NCBI RefSeq assembly: GCF_000517105.1
Contig: NZ_KI912148.1
Coordinates: 2,482,448 to 2,546,447 of the forward strand
DNA: 64,000 nucleotides
Source of the DNA: Fischerella sp. PCC 9605
Lineage (GTDB): Bacteria; Cyanobacteriota; Cyanobacteriia; Cyanobacteriales; Nostocaceae
Direction of reading: 5' to 3'
Below the pieces are notes generated by a model, which ran no database searches, was not told the origin of the DNA, and saw only the letters and a program-made list of their open reading frames with translations. The translations under genes and the position numbers were made by a program. Positions 1-9,642 of the stretch are shown here, piece by piece (the stretch's first letter is position 1; each line of letters starts with the position of its first letter).

Positions 1-1335
1 TACTATTTGATGTTTAACTGCTGGAGTTAGGGCATCTTCGGTACTAGTTAAGATTAAGACTGGTTTATTAACTTGAGCTAAGCCGTTTTTGCCAAAGAGA
101 TCGCCAATTAGGGGGTTAAGAGCGATCGCACTTTTGACTCTTTCATCTTTGAGTTGTAATTTTTGCTCTGGCAAGGAAGCCGCTGTACATTGTAACCAGT
201 CACCGGGAGCTTGACCAATACTTAAAGAGTCTTTGCAGAATTGCCGCAATTGTTTTAAGTTAACCTCTGCTCCTACCAAAGCTAGAGCATTGTAACCCCC
301 CAATGAGTGACCAATAACAGTTACTTCCCTCGTATTTAATTTTCCTTGCAGCCGTCCTGGTTGAGCATTCAGTTTTGCTAACTCATTGAGCAAAACGCTG
401 ATATCTTTCGGTCGGTCTATGAATTCAGAAGCTGGTAGCAATTTTGCCAAGCTGCCTGTATTTGAGGCTTTTGTTACAGCAATACTGTTGCTACCTGGAT
501 GTTCAATGGCGGCGACAGTTAACCCGTGGGAAGCAAGATGACGCGCTAAATAACTAAAAAATTTACGGTTTGCTCCAAACCCATGAGAAATCACAACTAG
601 TGGTTCTTGGGTATTACCACTGCTCCAATAAATGTCTACAGGAATAGTACGATTTCGCTGTCGGTCTCGCACAATGAATGTCTGCTGCTGGACTGTTTGT
701 TTACCAATAGCAGCAGGATCGAAGCTAGCTGGAAAATTTGTATTAATTTTGGCAGGTGCAGATAACTCTCGTGCTAGCAAGTTTCCGAAAATTTGGCTTT
801 GCCAATAGCTAGGGTTAAATTCAACTGCTAGAGAAGCTGCTTGAGAAGCGTCTACAGTAATATTCTCTTGTGGGTATGCCCGCAAAAAACCCAGTGGACT
901 CAAGCCGTTGAATTGCCGCAGCGCTAGGTTGAGGGTTGCTTGCAGGCTTTCGGCGGTGCTGCCTGGTATTATTGCTGCTAAAGATGATATAAATTGTTTG
1001 CCTGTTGGATTTCGCTTCAACTCATCAACGAATTTGTCTGCAACAGCCGGATCTACTTCTAGACGCTTTGTTAATAATTCTCGGATTTGGGGCGTCAGTA
1101 TTGATGAAAATATTTGCAGATTTTCTGGTAGCTTTCCGGTTTTGGCGAATTTTTCTAAGTCGGCGATCGCTACTGACTGCTGAAAAGGGCCCAAGCGGAT
1201 AGTAACTGTTTCTGCTGCTAAAGTTGCAGGCATTGCCGCACCCCAACTCAAAGCCAGAGTCAGGCTACACAGTAATGACTGCTTCCATGATATTTTATGC
1301 TTCCGTCTGCCAAGCTGAAATTGCATACTAGCCAT
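1..1335 (-). CDS. Alpha/beta hydrolase with N-terminal DUF1400-like region (3' end outside window)
   Basis: The frame is open to the left edge, giving 445 visible codons from the ATG at 1335; a second in-frame ATG lies three codons later. Residues about 18-36 form a signal peptide (hydrophobic stretch ending in ATLAA), so the protein is probably exported. The first ~130 residues resemble the DUF1400 region of cyanobacterial hydrolases; the rest is an alpha/beta-hydrolase core with oxyanion-type HGFGAN, and the nucleophile elbow GHSLGG with Ser344. The substrate cannot be inferred; a lipase or esterase role is plausible for this fold. The Asp and His of the triad are expected near or beyond the edge. 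It runs in the same direction as the next gene, about 107 bases away. Confidence 0.85.
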   Translation of the reverse strand, partial: MASMQFQLGRRKHKISWKQSLLCSLTLALSWGAAMPATLAAETVTIRLGPFQQSVAIADLEKFAKTGKLPENLQIFSSILTPQIRELLTKRLEVDPAVADKFVDELKRNPTGKQFISSLAAIIPGSTAESLQATLNLALRQFNGLSPLGFLRAYPQENITVDASQAASLAVEFNPSYWQSQIFGNLLARELSAPAKINTNFPASFDPAAIGKQTVQQQTFIVRDRQRNRTIPVDIYWSSGNTQEPLVVISHGFGANRKFFSYLARHLASHGLTVAAIEHPGSNSIAVTKASNTGSLAKLLPASEFIDRPKDISVLLNELAKLNAQPGRLQGKLNTREVTVIGHSLGGYNALALVGAEVNLKQLRQFCKDSLSIGQAPGDWLQCTAASLPEQKLQLKDERVKSAIALNPLIGDLFGKNGLAQVNKPVLILTSTEDALTPAVKHQIV

Positions 1336-1442
1336 TAGTTATTACTAACTCATATGACTTAATGACATGAACAGTTGAGAAGCAGTTTCGTATCAGGCAA
1401 CATTTGGGGAGTCTTGACAGACACCCCAATTTATGTTTATAC

Positions 1443-3059
1443 CTAAAATCCGGTGAATATAGTTCTTAGAATACCAAAGACAGTGCCTATAGGATTAAAG
1501 ATAGCGCCTAAAGAATCACCAGTTTTAGCTACGCCAGAGCGATAAACTACCACCACATCATTATTGCGGAGTATGGGGTTGGTTTTCTCGTTAATTCCTG
1601 CGGAAAAGTCCATTTTTACTTTACGCTTAGTAACAGAACCATTGGGATTGAGACGAATCAAATCTACTGTTGAACTGCTCGCTCTAGCATCATTGAATCC
1701 GCCAGCTGCAAGTACAGCCTGGTTCAAACTACTATTAGGTTGAACTTCTACTCTTCCTGGATTTTTCACTTCCCCTACCACACCCACTTGAATACGTGAA
1801 GGAGATAAAGTGGTGTTAGCTAATTGTGTAGCTTCTGCTGGGCTCAACTCAGTAGCAGTGGGAATAACAATAGTATCTCCGTCTTGTACAATCAGGTCTT
1901 GATTGACATCACCGCTTTGCAGTAGCTGCCAGAGATTGACTCTGATAGTTTGTTCTGTGCCGGTTCTAGTTGGGCGGCGAACGATGATATCGCGAATATT
2001 AGCTTGTGGTGTAATTCCACCAGCAAGTTGAACTGCTCGTGTCAAGGTTGGCTGAGAAGAGATCGCTGGTGCACCAGTACCAGTCTCTCCAGCAGTGCTT
2101 CCACCGCCTGCTGCTTCTCCTTGAGTGACAAGATAGGAGCCAGGACGGTTAACTTCGCCAACTACTGCTACTGTACGAGGTCTGGTAATGTCAGCACCAA
2201 AGCTGGCTGCGGCTAAGTTACGTGCATTGGCCAAGTCTAAGGTTGTTGCTGTTGGCACAAAGATGGTGTCACCATCGCGTAAGGTTACATCCTGCCCTAT
2301 ATTACCTGTTTGTAAGTATTGCTTCAAATCAAAAGTGACTATTTGCTCTGGGCCGCGTCCTAGCTTACGCCGTAATTGTACTTTAGTGACGTCTGCCGCC
2401 TGAGTCACACCTTGAGCTGTCGTCAGTGCCGACATTACTGTTGGGTACTGCACACCAGGATCTTGACCTGCACCTCCTGTCAAACTGAGACTGTAGGCTC
2501 CAGGACGTGTCACTTCTCCAGCAACGGTAACATTGATAGGACGAGGAGCCAAAAGATTCACTGAGATGAGGGGACGCTTAAGAAAGCGAGAATATCTTTG
2601 AGCAATTTCGTCAGCAGCCTGTTCCGTTGTTAGCCCTTGTACTGTGACACTACCAATCAACGGTAAGTTAATTGCTCCACCAGGAGGAACTGTATACTCA
2701 CCGGTATACTCAGGTACTTCAAACACATTTACACGGACGCGATCGCCTCCTCCCAATGTGTATCCAGTGTCTATTTGTTGTGTAGCTTGGGGTACAGGTT
2801 GTCCCTGGCCAGGCGGCACTGTTTGAGGTACAGGTTGTCCCTGACCAAACGGCGCTGTTTGGGGTGCGGGTTGTACGGGACTAAATTGTGAGTTTTGGGG
2901 TACGGGTTGTCCCTGACCAAATTGCGAGGTTCGGGGTACGGATTGTCCCTGAGCAAAACTGGAGTTTGGAAAAGCTACAAGGAAATTAGTTAAAAATACT
3001 ATACCCACAACAGGGTGGCTACTAAGCCTAAGCATTTTCCACAAATTTGTATTAAGCAT
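1443..3059 (-). CDS. Polysaccharide export outer-membrane protein, SLBB family
   Basis: I place the start at the ATG at 3059 (538 aa), because it gives a clean signal peptide (hydrophobic residues 16-34, cleavage after SSFA36); an upstream in-frame ATG at 3101 would add 14 residues. After the signal come five 12-residue repeats of GQPVPQ type (about residues 38-97), then a Poly_export domain (TGYTLGGGDRVRVNVFEVPEYTG) and several SLBB segments containing the recurrent PGAYSL / PGSYLV / PGRVEV and DGDTIFVPTA motifs. The family (Wza-like) forms or gates outer-membrane channels for exopolysaccharide. The C-terminus ends in a short hydrophobic stretch. No glycosyltransferase operon is attached; its neighbours are a hydrolase and an ABC ATPase. 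Confidence 0.88.
   Translation of the reverse strand: MLNTNLWKMLRLSSHPVVGIVFLTNFLVAFPNSSFAQGQSVPRTSQFGQGQPVPQNSQFSPVQPAPQTAPFGQGQPVPQTVPPGQGQPVPQATQQIDTGYTLGGGDRVRVNVFEVPEYTGEYTVPPGGAINLPLIGSVTVQGLTTEQAADEIAQRYSRFLKRPLISVNLLAPRPINVTVAGEVTRPGAYSLSLTGGAGQDPGVQYPTVMSALTTAQGVTQAADVTKVQLRRKLGRGPEQIVTFDLKQYLQTGNIGQDVTLRDGDTIFVPTATTLDLANARNLAAASFGADITRPRTVAVVGEVNRPGSYLVTQGEAAGGGSTAGETGTGAPAISSQPTLTRAVQLAGGITPQANIRDIIVRRPTRTGTEQTIRVNLWQLLQSGDVNQDLIVQDGDTIVIPTATELSPAEATQLANTTLSPSRIQVGVVGEVKNPGRVEVQPNSSLNQAVLAAGGFNDARASSSTVDLIRLNPNGSVTKRKVKMDFSAGINEKTNPILRNNDVVVVYRSGVAKTGDSLGAIFNPIGTVFGILRTIFTGF
2769..2948 (-). repeat. 36-bp in-frame tandem repeat, five units, in SLBB gene
   Basis: Five consecutive 12-codon units encode GQSVPRTSQFGQ, GQPVPQNSQFSP, VQPAPQTAPFGQ, GQPVPQTVPPGQ and GQPVPQATQQID. 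They form a Pro/Gln-rich spacer between the signal peptide and the Poly_export domain. Copy number in such minisatellites is prone to change. Confidence 0.85.
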
Positions 3060-3466
3060 ATTGACCTGATAATACCATGAGTAAAGGCAGCGTCTTATCA
3101 ATTTATTGTTGACTATACTTAAGTATGCGAGTTCCCCGACATTAATTATTTTCCGAAAAAACCTTGTTTTTCAGAAGAGAAAATATATACGTAATTTGAA
3201 TTTTTGGTGAAGTTAATTTAAAGTTCTACCGTAAAGTTACACGAAAGTCACAAAAATAATTGTGGCAAAAATTACATTATTTCTTATAAACAACTTAGTA
3301 AAGATAACGATGCATTAATTCGATTTTTATCATCAAAAAGTAAATTGATTGATTTTCAAAAGCAATGTGGTGATTCTAAACTTTAAATTTTACTTTTACC
3401 TAATATTGGCAGCTTTACGACTTTTTGATTAGCTCTCAAAAAATATATAAAATGATATCTATTTCC
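3060..3466. other. AT-rich intergenic region
   Basis: AT-rich spacer holding the upstream region of the SLBB gene and the 3' side of the ABC ATPase gene. I see no ORF, repeat or convincing hairpin in it. Confidence 0.6.
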
Positions 3467-4450
3467 TTAAAGAATTGAGCTTTTTTGTTTTTGAATTTGT
3501 TGCATAAAAAACTCTTCTAGGGAAAGACGAAAAAGTTTCATTGTAATAATCTTTCCACCCATAAGATGAAGACTGGCAAAAAAATCATAGGCATCGCCTT
3601 GCAATTCACCTTGCCAAGAACCGTCAGACTGAAATTCTAAATTGGGAAGCCATTTTTTGAGGATTTCGCAATCGCCACCTTGACCTTGAACATGATATGT
3701 GTTACTTGTTCCGAGGAGATCGTTAAGGGAGCCAGAACAAATTAATTCGCCTTGAGCAAGGATAGCTACGCGATCGCAAATTTGTTCAACTTCACTAAGA
3801 ATATGGCTGTTGAAAAAAATTGTTTTGCCAGCAGCTTTGAGCGATAGGATAATTTCTCGCATTTGGCAGCGTCCTATCGGATCTAAACCGGACATAGGTT
3901 CATCTAAAAACACCACTTCTGGATCGTTAATCAGCGCTTGTGCCATACCCACGCGCTGAAGCATACCTTTAGAGTAGCGGCGCATTTGCTTTTTGCGAGC
4001 ATCAACTTGAGATAAACCAACCAATTCCAACAGTTCGGGAATGCGTTGGCGTTGCACCCTTTTGGGAATTTGGAATAACCCTGCTGCTAGCTGTAAAAAT
4101 TCCCAGCCAGTCAGATAGTCGTAAAAATAGGGATTTTCTGGCAAGTAACCAATCCGTTGCTTGATCGTGCGATCGCCAAGTGGTTTGCCTAACAACAATC
4201 CTCGCCCAGAAGTAGAACGAATAATTCCCAGTAACAGTTTTAATAGCGTAGTTTTACCCGCACCATTTGGGCCAAGCAATCCAAAGGTTTCTCCTTTGTA
4301 AACAGTTAAAGAACAGCTTTTGAGGGATACGATTTTTTGATTCAAGAAAAAGCCAGTGCGATAAACTTTTCGCAACTCGGAAGTGAGAATCACTGGGGGT
4401 CGTTCTTGCGTATTCGGTTGAAAATCGGCAGCGTCTGTAACAGACTTCAT
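3467..4450 (-). CDS. ABC transporter ATP-binding protein
   Basis: The 327-aa protein has Walker [10 protein letters not shown] (residues 60-68), a signature-like [14 protein letters not shown], Walker [14 protein letters not shown] and the H-loop FFNSHIL. The ordering and the C-terminal accessory region (~90 residues after the NBD) match ABC-2 type exporters of the CcmA/DrrA class. No permease is adjacent, so the membrane partner must be encoded elsewhere. The N-terminal 25 residues precede the usual NBD start. A role in polysaccharide or lipid export would fit the neighbouring SLBB gene but is only inference. Confidence 0.88.
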   Translation of the reverse strand: MKSVTDAADFQPNTQERPPVILTSELRKVYRTGFFLNQKIVSLKSCSLTVYKGETFGLLGPNGAGKTTLLKLLLGIIRSTSGRGLLLGKPLGDRTIKQRIGYLPENPYFYDYLTGWEFLQLAAGLFQIPKRVQRQRIPELLELVGLSQVDARKKQMRRYSKGMLQRVGMAQALINDPEVVFLDEPMSGLDPIGRCQMREIILSLKAAGKTIFFNSHILSEVEQICDRVAILAQGELICSGSLNDLLGTSNTYHVQGQGGDCEILKKWLPNLEFQSDGSWQGELQGDAYDFFASLHLMGGKIITMKLFRLSLEEFFMQQIQKQKSSIL

Positions 4451-4548
4451 TTTATTTTAAATTGTGCTAAATGCTACACTAAAAACTCTTATTCTATTAC
4501 AAGTTACCCAATTATGTGACAAGAATATCAAAGTAAAGGGCAGAGGAA

Positions 4549-4662
4549 GAGTGGGAGAGTGGGAGATGGGGAGGTGGGGAGGTGGGGAGAGTGGGAGAGT
4601 GAGAGAAATAACTATTGACTAATGACCAATGACTAATGACTAATGACTAATGACTAATGACT
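4549..4662. repeat. Heptanucleotide tandem arrays (GTGGGAGA-like, then TGACTAA)
   Basis: A purine-rich array of imperfect GTGGGAGA/TGGGGAGG units is followed by an array of TGACTAA units, ending at the terminator of the sigma-factor gene. These are short tandemly repeated sequences of the type common in filamentous cyanobacteria. Confidence 0.9.
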
Positions 4663-4693
4663 AAAAAAAATCGCCCCCTGAATTCAGGAGGCG
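4663..4693 (-). terminator. Rho-independent terminator of the sigma-factor gene
   Basis: Read on the minus strand, CGCCTCCTGAATTCAGGGGG forms a strong hairpin (stem arms at 4672-4693, one mismatch) followed immediately by a run of T (A-run 4663-4670 on the plus strand). It begins about 26 bases after the stop codon of the sigma gene. Confidence 0.85.
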
Positions 4694-4718
4694 CGTCGCC
4701 AAGAGCGATAAGTAAGCA

Positions 4719-5702
4719 TTAGCTAGCTATATACTCTTTGACGTTGGCGCGGCGGCGACGCAGGTGCGCCAGGGCTTGATGCTCCAACTGGCGGACGCGC
4801 TCACGACTGAGGTTCAAGCGTTCACCTACTTTAGCCAAAGACATTTCGTTTCCATCTTCTAGGCCAAAGCGTAGGGCTAACACTTCTCGCTGTTGAGGGG
4901 TAAGTTCTGCAAGCAGGTTATTCAAGTCTTGGCGCAAGAATTCCTGAGTCATATAAGATTCTGGCGAAGGGCCTTCATCTTCTAGCATTTCTTGCAGTTC
5001 GGTATCTTGGTTGTCACCAACTTTCACATCCAAAGAAACTGGCTGACGTGCCATGTTTAGATATTCGCGAATCTGGGCGGGTTCTAATTCCAGTTCTTTG
5101 CCAATTTCCGCTGGAGATGGCGATCGCCCTAATTGTTGAGCCAGTTCTCGCTGCACTTTTTTGATTTTGTTCAGCTTTTCGGTGATGTGAATAGGTAAGC
5201 GAATCGTACGGCCTTGTTGGGCGATCGCGCGAGTAATCGCTTGGCGAATCCACCAGTAAGCGTATGTCGAGAATTTATAACCCCGTGTCGGGTCGAATTT
5301 CTCTACACCCCGCTCTAATCCAAGTGTTCCTTCTTGGATTAGATCCAGAAACTCCATGTTCCGCTTCTGGTACTTTTTAGCAATAGCAACAACTAAGCGC
5401 AAGTTCGCTTCAATCATCTTTTGCTTTGCCCGCTTCCCTTGCTGGACAGTCTGCTTCACCTCAGACTCCGATTTTTTCACGTGAGCAGCCCATTCTTGCA
5501 TACTTGGTTCGCGGCGGAGTTTCTTTGCCAAAGCCTCCTTGGCATCCAAGAGCGTCATCATTTGCTGTACCTGCTTCCCAAAGACAATCTCTTGTTCGCG
5601 GGTTAGCAAGGGTACACGACCAATCTCGCGCAGATAGGTTCGCACCATATCAGCCGTGAATTTGGCGTTAGTATTTTCAAGTTCGGTGTTAACAGTGGGC
5701 AT
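4719..5702 (-). CDS. RNA polymerase sigma factor, RpoD-like group 2
   Basis: The ATG at 5702 (327 aa, MPTVNTE) is preferred over a GTG at 5729 because AGAGG lies 11 bases upstream and cyanobacterial homologues start MPT. Conserved regions follow in order: 1.2 ([23 protein letters not shown]), 2 ([14 protein letters not shown], then [20 protein letters not shown] and [14 protein letters not shown]), 3 ([15 protein letters not shown]) and 4 ([33 protein letters not shown]). The absence of a long acidic region 1.1 makes it a non-essential group 2 sigma of the SigB/SigD kind rather than the housekeeping SigA. I cannot tell which paralogue it is. Such factors act in stress and nutrient responses. 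Confidence 0.93.
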   Translation of the reverse strand: MPTVNTELENTNAKFTADMVRTYLREIGRVPLLTREQEIVFGKQVQQMMTLLDAKEALAKKLRREPSMQEWAAHVKKSESEVKQTVQQGKRAKQKMIEANLRLVVAIAKKYQKRNMEFLDLIQEGTLGLERGVEKFDPTRGYKFSTYAYWWIRQAITRAIAQQGRTIRLPIHITEKLNKIKKVQRELAQQLGRSPSPAEIGKELELEPAQIREYLNMARQPVSLDVKVGDNQDTELQEMLEDEGPSPESYMTQEFLRQDLNNLLAELTPQQREVLALRFGLEDGNEMSLAKVGERLNLSRERVRQLEHQALAHLRRRRANVKEYIAS

Positions 5703-6512
5703 TGGTGCGTTTTCCTCTACTCCAATCACAAAAGAATACTTAATAGTTATGGCGGATTAGGAAAGGTGGTGCATATATCACTAGACATTAGGGAACTACC
5801 ACAAAAGAACGAGTTTTCAGTTTTTTTAGAACCTGTCAAGACGGTTAGTTCCTCAGATAGGTTCCCCTACCCTCCCTAGATTTTGAAACCTCTACAAACA
5901 CACTTTCTTTGTCTTCAAGAATTCTTCTCTTTTTTAAGTCGCTGACGGCGACAGTTTCAATATGAAGTCAGTATGAGTTCTACTTAATTCAATATTACGA
6001 CAAATTTATTCAAGAGTAAAGTGGTTCAGACAAATCTTTCTATTATAGTCTAAGATGCACAGTTTGCCAAAAAAAATAGCAAAAATTCTTTTACACCCCA
6101 GTCACTACATATATAGTGACGTTAAAAAGCCCTAATAAGGTTGCCAAAAGTAGCGAGATAACCGAACTAATCGGGTGTATTCATGGAGGGAAGTCACGCA
6201 GTGTGAAATTTTGGCTAGTGACTAGGGCATGTTCTCAAAGGGAACGCTTAACAGTAACCCATGCTTAAAAGCGTGGGATTGAAACAAGGACGTCAAGACT
6301 CGGGGCTACCTACGGAAGCCGCTCCGCGTCTACGCGTCTACGCCTCTCAAAACAAATTTTCTTTTTTGACTGGGCTTTAAACCTAGAACTGAAGCTTTTT
6401 GCTGTTTCCTATTCCCTGTTCCCTCCCAATTTTTGTAACCGTAGCTCTATAAGGAATGCGGTGAGAACATTGAGTATGGCATCTTCTCTAATTTTACCCC
6501 AACTAGCAACCT
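5703..6512. other. Intergenic region upstream of the sigma factor, with omega-RNA-like tail
   Basis: 810 bases without a credible ORF. The left part (about 5730-6060) is the leader of the sigma gene. The middle (about 6125-6285) is a GC-richer stretch that looks like structured RNA and ends in a hairpin followed by ATTGAAAC. At 6311-6345 there is a CCGCTCCGCGTCTACGC dispersed element in partial tandem. Confidence 0.6.
6125..6285 (+). ncRNA. Candidate structured RNA or transposon right-end remnant
   Basis: A hairpin with arms CCCATGCTT and AAGCGTGGG (6258-6277, one G-T pair) is followed by ATTGAAAC (6278-6285). Upstream are further short pairings and the text GGAAGTCACGCAGTG. Hairpin-plus-short-tail organisation resembles the 3' end of TnpB/IS605-type omega RNAs or of a lone CRISPR repeat. 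No tnpB, iscB or cas gene is nearby and no second repeat follows, so this can only be a remnant or a solo element. The assignment is tentative. Confidence 0.25.
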
Positions 6513-6989
6513 CTAAGCATCTTGAGGATTGAGGCGTTCCATTACTTTAGTAGTATAAGTACCGATTGGACTCCACAATAAATAAGGTATAAGTAACAGT
6601 GTTGCCCAACCAGAAATTGGTAAAACTGCGATCGCCAATATCACCGCTATGACAAAACCCGTCCCACCAAGAATTGTACCTACCCTCAATCTGCGAGTCC
6701 TGAACATCACAGGAGTATAGGCAACAGTAACAATTTCTAAAAGTAGATATAATCGCATTAATAACCAGGTTGTTGTACTTCCTGGGTTATTTTCCCAAAC
6801 AATATAAGCTGACCAAGCACCGCAAATAAATACTGTAGTCCGAATAATCGGAATTGCAGCCTCAAACGTGAGCCACCTGGGTCTTTGTAAGCGGTTAAAC
6901 CATTTGCGATCGCCAGGAGTGATGAAGTTAGCGCCTAAGGCAACTAATAAAGTTACGCCTCCAATCACCATCCAAGATTTAATCTGCAT
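6513..6989 (-). CDS. TspO/MBR family-like membrane protein
   Basis: The 158-aa protein is hydrophobic with about five membrane segments. The N-terminal RPRWLTFEAAIPIIRT and the C-terminal LLLIPYLLWSPIGTYTTKVMERLN resemble the RPxW and PYxxW..LN landmarks of the TspO/peripheral benzodiazepine receptor family, which binds tetrapyrroles and sterol-like ligands. Length is normal for the family. Some canonical tryptophans are not obvious, so it could be a divergent TspO-like branch. It is monocistronic, with the sigma gene far downstream. Confidence 0.7.
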   Translation of the reverse strand: MQIKSWMVIGGVTLLVALGANFITPGDRKWFNRLQRPRWLTFEAAIPIIRTTVFICGAWSAYIVWENNPGSTTTWLLMRLYLLLEIVTVAYTPVMFRTRRLRVGTILGGTGFVIAVILAIAVLPISGWATLLLIPYLLWSPIGTYTTKVMERLNPQDA

Positions 6990-7259
6990 TTCCTCACCCT
7001 TTACGATCTAGTCAGATTTTGTCAGTTTACGGTCTGATTGCTCATCGGTCATTGGTTTGAACAGTTCAAAAATCCGATCTAGCGGCAGATATAAGACTTT
7101 AGGAGTTGTTTGTTGTTTGTTGTTTGTTATTTGGAAAGACTCTCAACCAACAACTATCAACGACCAACATCACCCAATCAGGTGATATCAGCTGGGTGAG
7201 GTGCGATCGCTGCTGCCAGTTTTACATTAGAAGTTCTGCGGAATTTAGGACAAACTAGC

Positions 7260-7436
7260 ATGTTCTTGTTGATTTTCAACACTGGCAGCAAAGACTGGAT
7301 TCCACGAAATTCTCATCCGGAATCAGAATCTCATCTCAACACTATTACAAAACGTCGCCGCACTGCTTGCCAAATAACAGAAGATTTGCGGCGCATTCGA
7401 GACAACTACTACTTGGAACGGCGCAATATCTTCTAA
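7260..7436 (+). CDS. Small basic hypothetical protein (58 aa)
   Basis: An ATG at 7260 opens a 58-codon frame with TAA at 7434-7436, overlapping the 3' end of the convergent response regulator by four bases. The product is charged and Arg-rich toward the C-terminus (KRRRTACQITEDLRRIRDNY), with no membrane segment. The composition looks like a real protein rather than chance, but no clear ribosome-binding site precedes it and I do not recognise a family. It is shorter than most gene-finder thresholds. Confidence 0.4.
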   Translation: MFLLIFNTGSKDWIPRNSHPESESHLNTITKRRRTACQITEDLRRIRDNYYLERRNIF

Positions 7437-8104
7437 ACTAATCCAGAACGTAAGGCAGTAACTGCTGCTTGTACGCGATCGTCAACAGATAATTTATTCA
7501 TAATTCCTCGGACGTGAGTTTTCACTGTGTTGGGGCTGAGATAAAGTTTTTCAGCAATTTGTGGGTTGCTATAGCCTTCTACCATCAGTTTCAACACTTC
7601 TAACTCGCGTTCGGAGAGATTAGCAACATTTCCTTTGGGAGAAGGTGGCTTGAGATTTTCAATTACTCGTCTAGCAATTTGGGGATCTAGATAGGTTGCA
7701 CCTTCAACAGCAGCAGCGATCGCACTCAAAAGTCGGTCTACATTCGCTCCTTTAATACAGTATGCATCTGCACCACTAGATAGGGCAGCAATAATTTCTG
7801 TCTCTGTTTTGTGGGATGTCAGCATCACCACATGAGTTTCTGGCAATGCTGCTTTTATTTGCTGTGTCGCTGCAATACCGTCCAGTCGCGGTAAGCCGAT
7901 ATCCATGACTACTACATCTGGTTTTAATTGCAGTGCTGCTTGTACACCCAAATAGCCATCTTCAGCTTGTCCGACAATTTCTAATTGAGGGTGTGCCATC
8001 AGTGACTGTTCTAAACCCAGCTGCATCATAGGGTCATCTTCAATAATTAGCACCCGCAACGGTAGAGCATCTGGAGGCAGATTTATGGAAGTATTGAGAG
8101 GCAT
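7433..8104 (-). CDS. NarL/FixJ-family response regulator
   Basis: The 223-aa protein has a receiver domain (LRVLIIEDD, phospho-acceptor Asp68 in VVMDIGLPRLDG, then VVMLTSH and the Lys of YCIKGAN) and a C-terminal LuxR-type helix-turn-helix (LSERELEVLKLMVEGYSNPQIAEKLYLSPNTVKTHVRGIMNKL). It is therefore a DNA-binding output regulator of a two-component system. No histidine kinase is adjacent, so the partner is unknown. The start is the first ATG and leaves a 15-residue extension before the receiver. Confidence 0.92.
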   Translation of the reverse strand: MPLNTSINLPPDALPLRVLIIEDDPMMQLGLEQSLMAHPQLEIVGQAEDGYLGVQAALQLKPDVVVMDIGLPRLDGIAATQQIKAALPETHVVMLTSHKTETEIIAALSSGADAYCIKGANVDRLLSAIAAAVEGATYLDPQIARRVIENLKPPSPKGNVANLSERELEVLKLMVEGYSNPQIAEKLYLSPNTVKTHVRGIMNKLSVDDRVQAAVTALRSGLV

Positions 8105-8165
8105 TTTAAAGCAATTTTGAATTTGTTATTTGTCATTAATCATTAGTCATTTGTCCTTTGTTCAA

Positions 8166-8235
8166 TAACTAATGACCATTGACCATTGATCGGTAACTAA
8201 TGACTAATGACCAATGACTAATGACTAATGACTAA
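8166..8235. repeat. TGACTAA-type heptamer array
   Basis: Imperfect tandem TAATGAC/CAATGAC units fill the gap between the response regulator gene and the end of era, stopping three bases short of the era stop codon. Confidence 0.9.
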
Positions 8236-8237
8236 CT

Positions 8238-9194
8238 TCATTCTTCCACGTGATAACCAAACTCTGCTAAACGGACGCGAGACTGACGCCATTTTGGTTG
8301 CACTTTCACAAACAATTCTAGATAGACTTTGCCTGCTATTAACTTTTGAATTTGTTCACGAGCTGCACTACCAATGGCTTTGAGCATCGATCCGCCTTTG
8401 CCAATGAGAATTCCTTTTTGAGAATCACGTTCGACGTGGATCGTAGCCAATACGCGAGTAACGGTTGGTGTTTCTTCTACTTGATCGATAGATATTGCTA
8501 CAGAATGGGGGATTTCTTCACGTGTCAACAGTAAAATCTGTTCTCGAATCAATTCGCCCATAATAAAGCGTTCTGGCTGGTCTGTTACTAAGTCGGGAGG
8601 ATAGTAGTATGGCCCCGGTTCTAAATGTTGAATCAATACTTGTTGCAGTTCAGATAATCCCGCACCGGTTTTGGCAGAAAATTTCACTGTTTGCCATTGA
8701 TGCGGCTGTGCTAACTGGGCGTAACTTTCATCTATTTCCTGAGAATCTAGGGGCTGTTGGTCGATTTTGTTCAAACCCAAGATTACTGGCGTGCTACTGC
8801 GATTCAGCAATTCGGCAATATAGCGATCGCCTGCACCACAAAAGGTCGTCGCATCCACCACAAAAAGCACTACATCTACCGACTCAATTGCGATTTTGGC
8901 ATTTTGCACCAGCACTTCCCCTAATTGATGATGGGGTTTATGAATTCCTGGGGTGTCTACAAAAATTAGTTGTGCTGCTTTTGTAGTTAAAATGCCCCGC
9001 AAGCGATTGCGTGTAGTTTGTGCTACTGGTGAGGTTATGGCAATTTTTTGTCCTACTAATTGATTCATTAACGTAGATTTACCGACATTAGGGCGACCGA
9101 TAATGCCAATAAAACCTGACTTAAACTCAGGAGGAGCCTGGGGAATCATCACTTCTCCCGAAACAGAGAAGATGTCGTTATTAATACTACTCAC
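8238..9194 (-). CDS. era: GTPase Era, ribosome assembly factor
   Basis: The 318-aa protein has all G motifs of Era: G1 GRPNVGKST (residues 33-41), switch region TTRNRLRGI, G3 DTPGIH, G4 NKID and G5 SAKTG. The C-terminal KH domain is present (GILIGKGGSMLKAIGSAAREQIQKL, then KVYLELFVKVQPKWR). Era binds the 3' end of 16S rRNA and couples 30S maturation to growth. The first ATG adds a ~27-residue leader; the in-frame ATG at 9149 (MIPQAPPEF) would give the usual length and may be the true start. Confidence 0.95.
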   Translation of the reverse strand: MSSINNDIFSVSGEVMIPQAPPEFKSGFIGIIGRPNVGKSTLMNQLVGQKIAITSPVAQTTRNRLRGILTTKAAQLIFVDTPGIHKPHHQLGEVLVQNAKIAIESVDVVLFVVDATTFCGAGDRYIAELLNRSSTPVILGLNKIDQQPLDSQEIDESYAQLAQPHQWQTVKFSAKTGAGLSELQQVLIQHLEPGPYYYPPDLVTDQPERFIMGELIREQILLLTREEIPHSVAISIDQVEETPTVTRVLATIHVERDSQKGILIGKGGSMLKAIGSAAREQIQKLIAGKVYLELFVKVQPKWRQSRVRLAEFGYHVEE

Positions 9195-9642
9195 CTATGA
9201 CTCCATTTACTCTACGTTTGCGATTAGTAATTTGATTTGTAGAGACAAAAGCAACATAGAATCACCCTGGAATTTTTAACAATTGTCTTTGTTTTAGTTT
9301 AATCTACTACTAAATATCTTTAATTACTTAATAGTTAAATATATTTCACATAACCTGTCAAAAATATATACGCTCATTTACTTACATTGTATTGTTTGAT
9401 TTGAGATAGCTGGATGATTTTCAACAGCGAGCGGCATAATGTTACAAATTACTAACAACAGCGATCGCTTTTCCTTGGTAATTGTTCATGGCAGCTGAAG
9501 TAAATGATACCCTAATTAAAGACAGCCATACTAGAAATATGGGCAAAGCGCATCAGACATAGAAAATATCCAATGCCCATTGCCCCTAATCCCCACTAAG
9601 AGCGGTCGTGGGGGCCCTAAGTTCCCCAATCCCCAATCCCCC
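9195..9642. other. Intergenic region between era and the deacylase gene
   Basis: AT-rich for the first 250 bases. About 9555-9645 carries short direct repeats of CCCCAATC/GCCCATTG type, the STRR-like units also seen near 33.3 and 38.6 kb. No ORF or RNA gene is evident. Confidence 0.6.

Noticed and set aside
6258-6285. CRISPR array ending in ATTGAAAC
   Set aside because: Only one repeat-like unit is present. No second copy follows at spacer distance and no cas gene is in the window.
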